Shown in pieces: positions 11,575 to 12,614 of a DNA stretch of 12,614 nucleotides. This DNA comes from Enterovirga sp. Its GTDB lineage: Bacteria; Pseudomonadota; Alphaproteobacteria; Rhizobiales; Beijerinckiaceae. The position numbers and the translations under genes were made by a program. The first letter of the stretch is position 1, and the number at the start of each line of letters is the position of its first letter. The DNA is taken from the NCBI GenBank assembly GCA_028290385.1, contig JAQGJZ010000113.1, positions 1-12,614 of the forward strand. Reading direction: 5' to 3'. The notes below the pieces were generated by a model. It did no database searches and was not told where the DNA came from. It worked only from the letters and a program-made list of their open reading frames with translations.

Positions 11575-12614
11575 CTAGTGGGTCAGGCGCGTCTCGGTGA
11601 TCGTCTCGAGGATGACCCCGAGCACCTTCGAGAGCTGCCCAGCGTTCTGAACGTCGAAATAGTTGCCGGCCTTGGAAGCGCAGCCCTGGAGCAGGCCGGC
11701 ATTGCCCTTCAGCAGGCGGATCGTGAAGACCTCCACGCCCGCTGTCTTGGCCGTGCTGCAGGCGGCAGCGGTCTTGTCATTGATCTCCGCCATGATCTTA
11801 GCGGGGCTGAGGGTGCGGCCCCGGCCCGTGGAGCAGCCGGCGCAATCGGCGTTGGCGAGGTCACCGTCGACGTGATGGGCCGTGTTGTCTCCATCCGTCA
11901 GCACGATCATGTACTTGGTCACGTCGGCCGCGCCCGCCGCGGCACCCTCCGTGAAGGGCTCGGAGCGGGACAGGGTCGCCATGCCCCAGGCGACGCCGAG
12001 CGCGATGTTGGTGAACCCGCGCGGCTTCATGGCGTCGATCGTCGACACGAGGTCGTTGTACTCGGCCAGCCCCCGGACGGAGGTCAGCGGACGCGTCACC
12101 GGCAAGTCGGCCGTGGACAGCGCCCCCATGGCCGTGCCTCGGCGGTACTCGGAATCGCGCAGGGCCGGATAAAGCGATTTTACATTGCCCGGGACCGGCG
12201 CCTCGTCGGTCGTCGCGAACGGACCGTAGCGGTCGATCACGTAGCCGGTCCAGGCCGCCCGGTCGGCGCTCGTCGTCAGGCCTCCGAGCCAGGTCTTGTA
12301 GCGGTTCTGGCCCGGATCGAGCCGGACCTCGGTGTCGAACGGCACGATCGAAACCTTTACGCTGTCTTCGCTCTTCGCCCGCGAACGGAGATCACCCAAA
12401 AGGTCCTTCGCGGCCGCCTTCAGCTCGTCGATCTTGCGCCGCCCCCCGATCGTGTCGTTCATCGATCCGGTGTTGTCGAGCACGAGCGCGACTTCGATCT
12501 TCGTCTGGCTCGCCCCCCAGGTTGCCTCCGAAGAGGCGCTGATCGGAATCGTCCTGATGCCGACGACCTTCACGAGCGAGGTCTCCATCGTGGCCGCGGC
12601 CGCGACCTTCACGA
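11575..12614 (-). CDS. TadG-like protein with von Willebrand factor A domain (5' end outside the window)
   Basis: The last about 346 codons are present and the start lies beyond the right edge. The VWA domain begins after the ISASSEATWG segment typical of TadG-like proteins. Residue numbers here count from the codon read at 12612-12610. Its metal-ion site is DNTGSM (46-51), Thr201 in FTNIALGVAWG and TDGDN (239-243), so the divalent-ion site is intact. A cysteine-containing insert (ADCAGCSTG, 255-263) and two further cysteines (285, 311) could form disulfides outside the cytoplasm. TadG-type proteins belong to the Tad/Flp pilus machinery, where they are minor pilus or envelope components anchored by an N-terminal TadE-like helix. 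That helix is not visible here, and no other tad gene is in the window, so a stand-alone VWA surface protein is also possible. No Met at 12612 is a real start: the frame stays open to the edge and the family segment continues upstream. Confidence 0.85.
   Translation of the reverse strand, partial: VKVAAAATMETSLVKVVGIRTIPISASSEATWGASQTKIEVALVLDNTGSMNDTIGGRRKIDELKAAAKDLLGDLRSRAKSEDSVKVSIVPFDTEVRLDPGQNRYKTWLGGLTTSADRAAWTGYVIDRYGPFATTDEAPVPGNVKSLYPALRDSEYRRGTAMGALSTADLPVTRPLTSVRGLAEYNDLVSTIDAMKPRGFTNIALGVAWGMATLSRSEPFTEGAAAGAADVTKYMIVLTDGDNTAHHVDGDLANADCAGCSTGRGRTLSPAKIMAEINDKTAAACSTAKTAGVEVFTIRLLKGNAGLLQGCASKAGNYFDVQNAGQLSKVLGVILETITETRLTH

Noticed and set aside
1..12614. CRISPR array, tRNA or rRNA gene, insertion sequence, prophage or defence system
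   Set aside because: No regularly spaced repeats, cloverleaf-like sequence, transposase, integrase or defence-type protein was seen by eye.

Overview
The window is GC-rich, tightly packed bacterial chromosome. It most resembles an alphaproteobacterium of the Hyphomicrobiales (Methylobacteriaceae or a close relative). The evidence is the combination of an EipA-type DUF1134 envelope protein, a ChpT histidine phosphotransferase (the CtrA-pathway phosphotransferase known from alphaproteobacteria), a TadG-like protein and a CheA with a C-terminal receiver. The genus is an inference. I see no insertion sequence, prophage, CRISPR array, rRNA or tRNA gene.

Left part (1-3825). The end of an unidentified plus-strand gene is followed by a small secreted proline-rich protein (180-524), which has a candidate EcfG-type general stress promoter and a strong leader hairpin. 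A minus-strand group follows: eipA (1777-2355), a small membrane-anchored coiled-coil protein (1419-1706) and an atypical short-chain dehydrogenase (552-1337). A secreted YHS-like protein (2479-2988, plus) diverges from eipA and converges with a CysQ-type phosphatase (2995-3819, minus).

Central part (3939-10126, plus). This is a chemosensory locus: chpT, a hybrid cheA (Hpt, dimerisation, ATPase, two CheW-like domains, receiver), cheW, cheY, cheB and cheR. The cheA/cheW, cheW/cheY and cheB/cheR pairs overlap by four bases, as expected for one translationally coupled operon. No chemoreceptor, cheD or flagellar gene is in view. CheA would autophosphorylate and pass phosphate to its own receiver, CheY and CheB, while CheR and CheB would set the methylation of receptors encoded elsewhere. 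ChpT next door raises the possibility of cross-talk with the CtrA/CpdR cell-cycle phosphorelay.

Right part (10123-12614, minus). cheR and trmL converge, sharing one CTAG that holds both stop codons. The order of transcription is a DUF4112 protein, a two-helix membrane protein and trmL, a tRNA wobble methyltransferase whose conserved N-terminus has no ATG, GTG or TTG start. At the edge is the 3' part of a TadG/VWA-type protein.

Most of the window is recognisable housekeeping or signalling DNA. The points most worth checking are the trmL start, the general-stress-type promoter, the chpT-che linkage and the several families lacking usually conserved residues. I did not find convincing evidence of a wholly new system.
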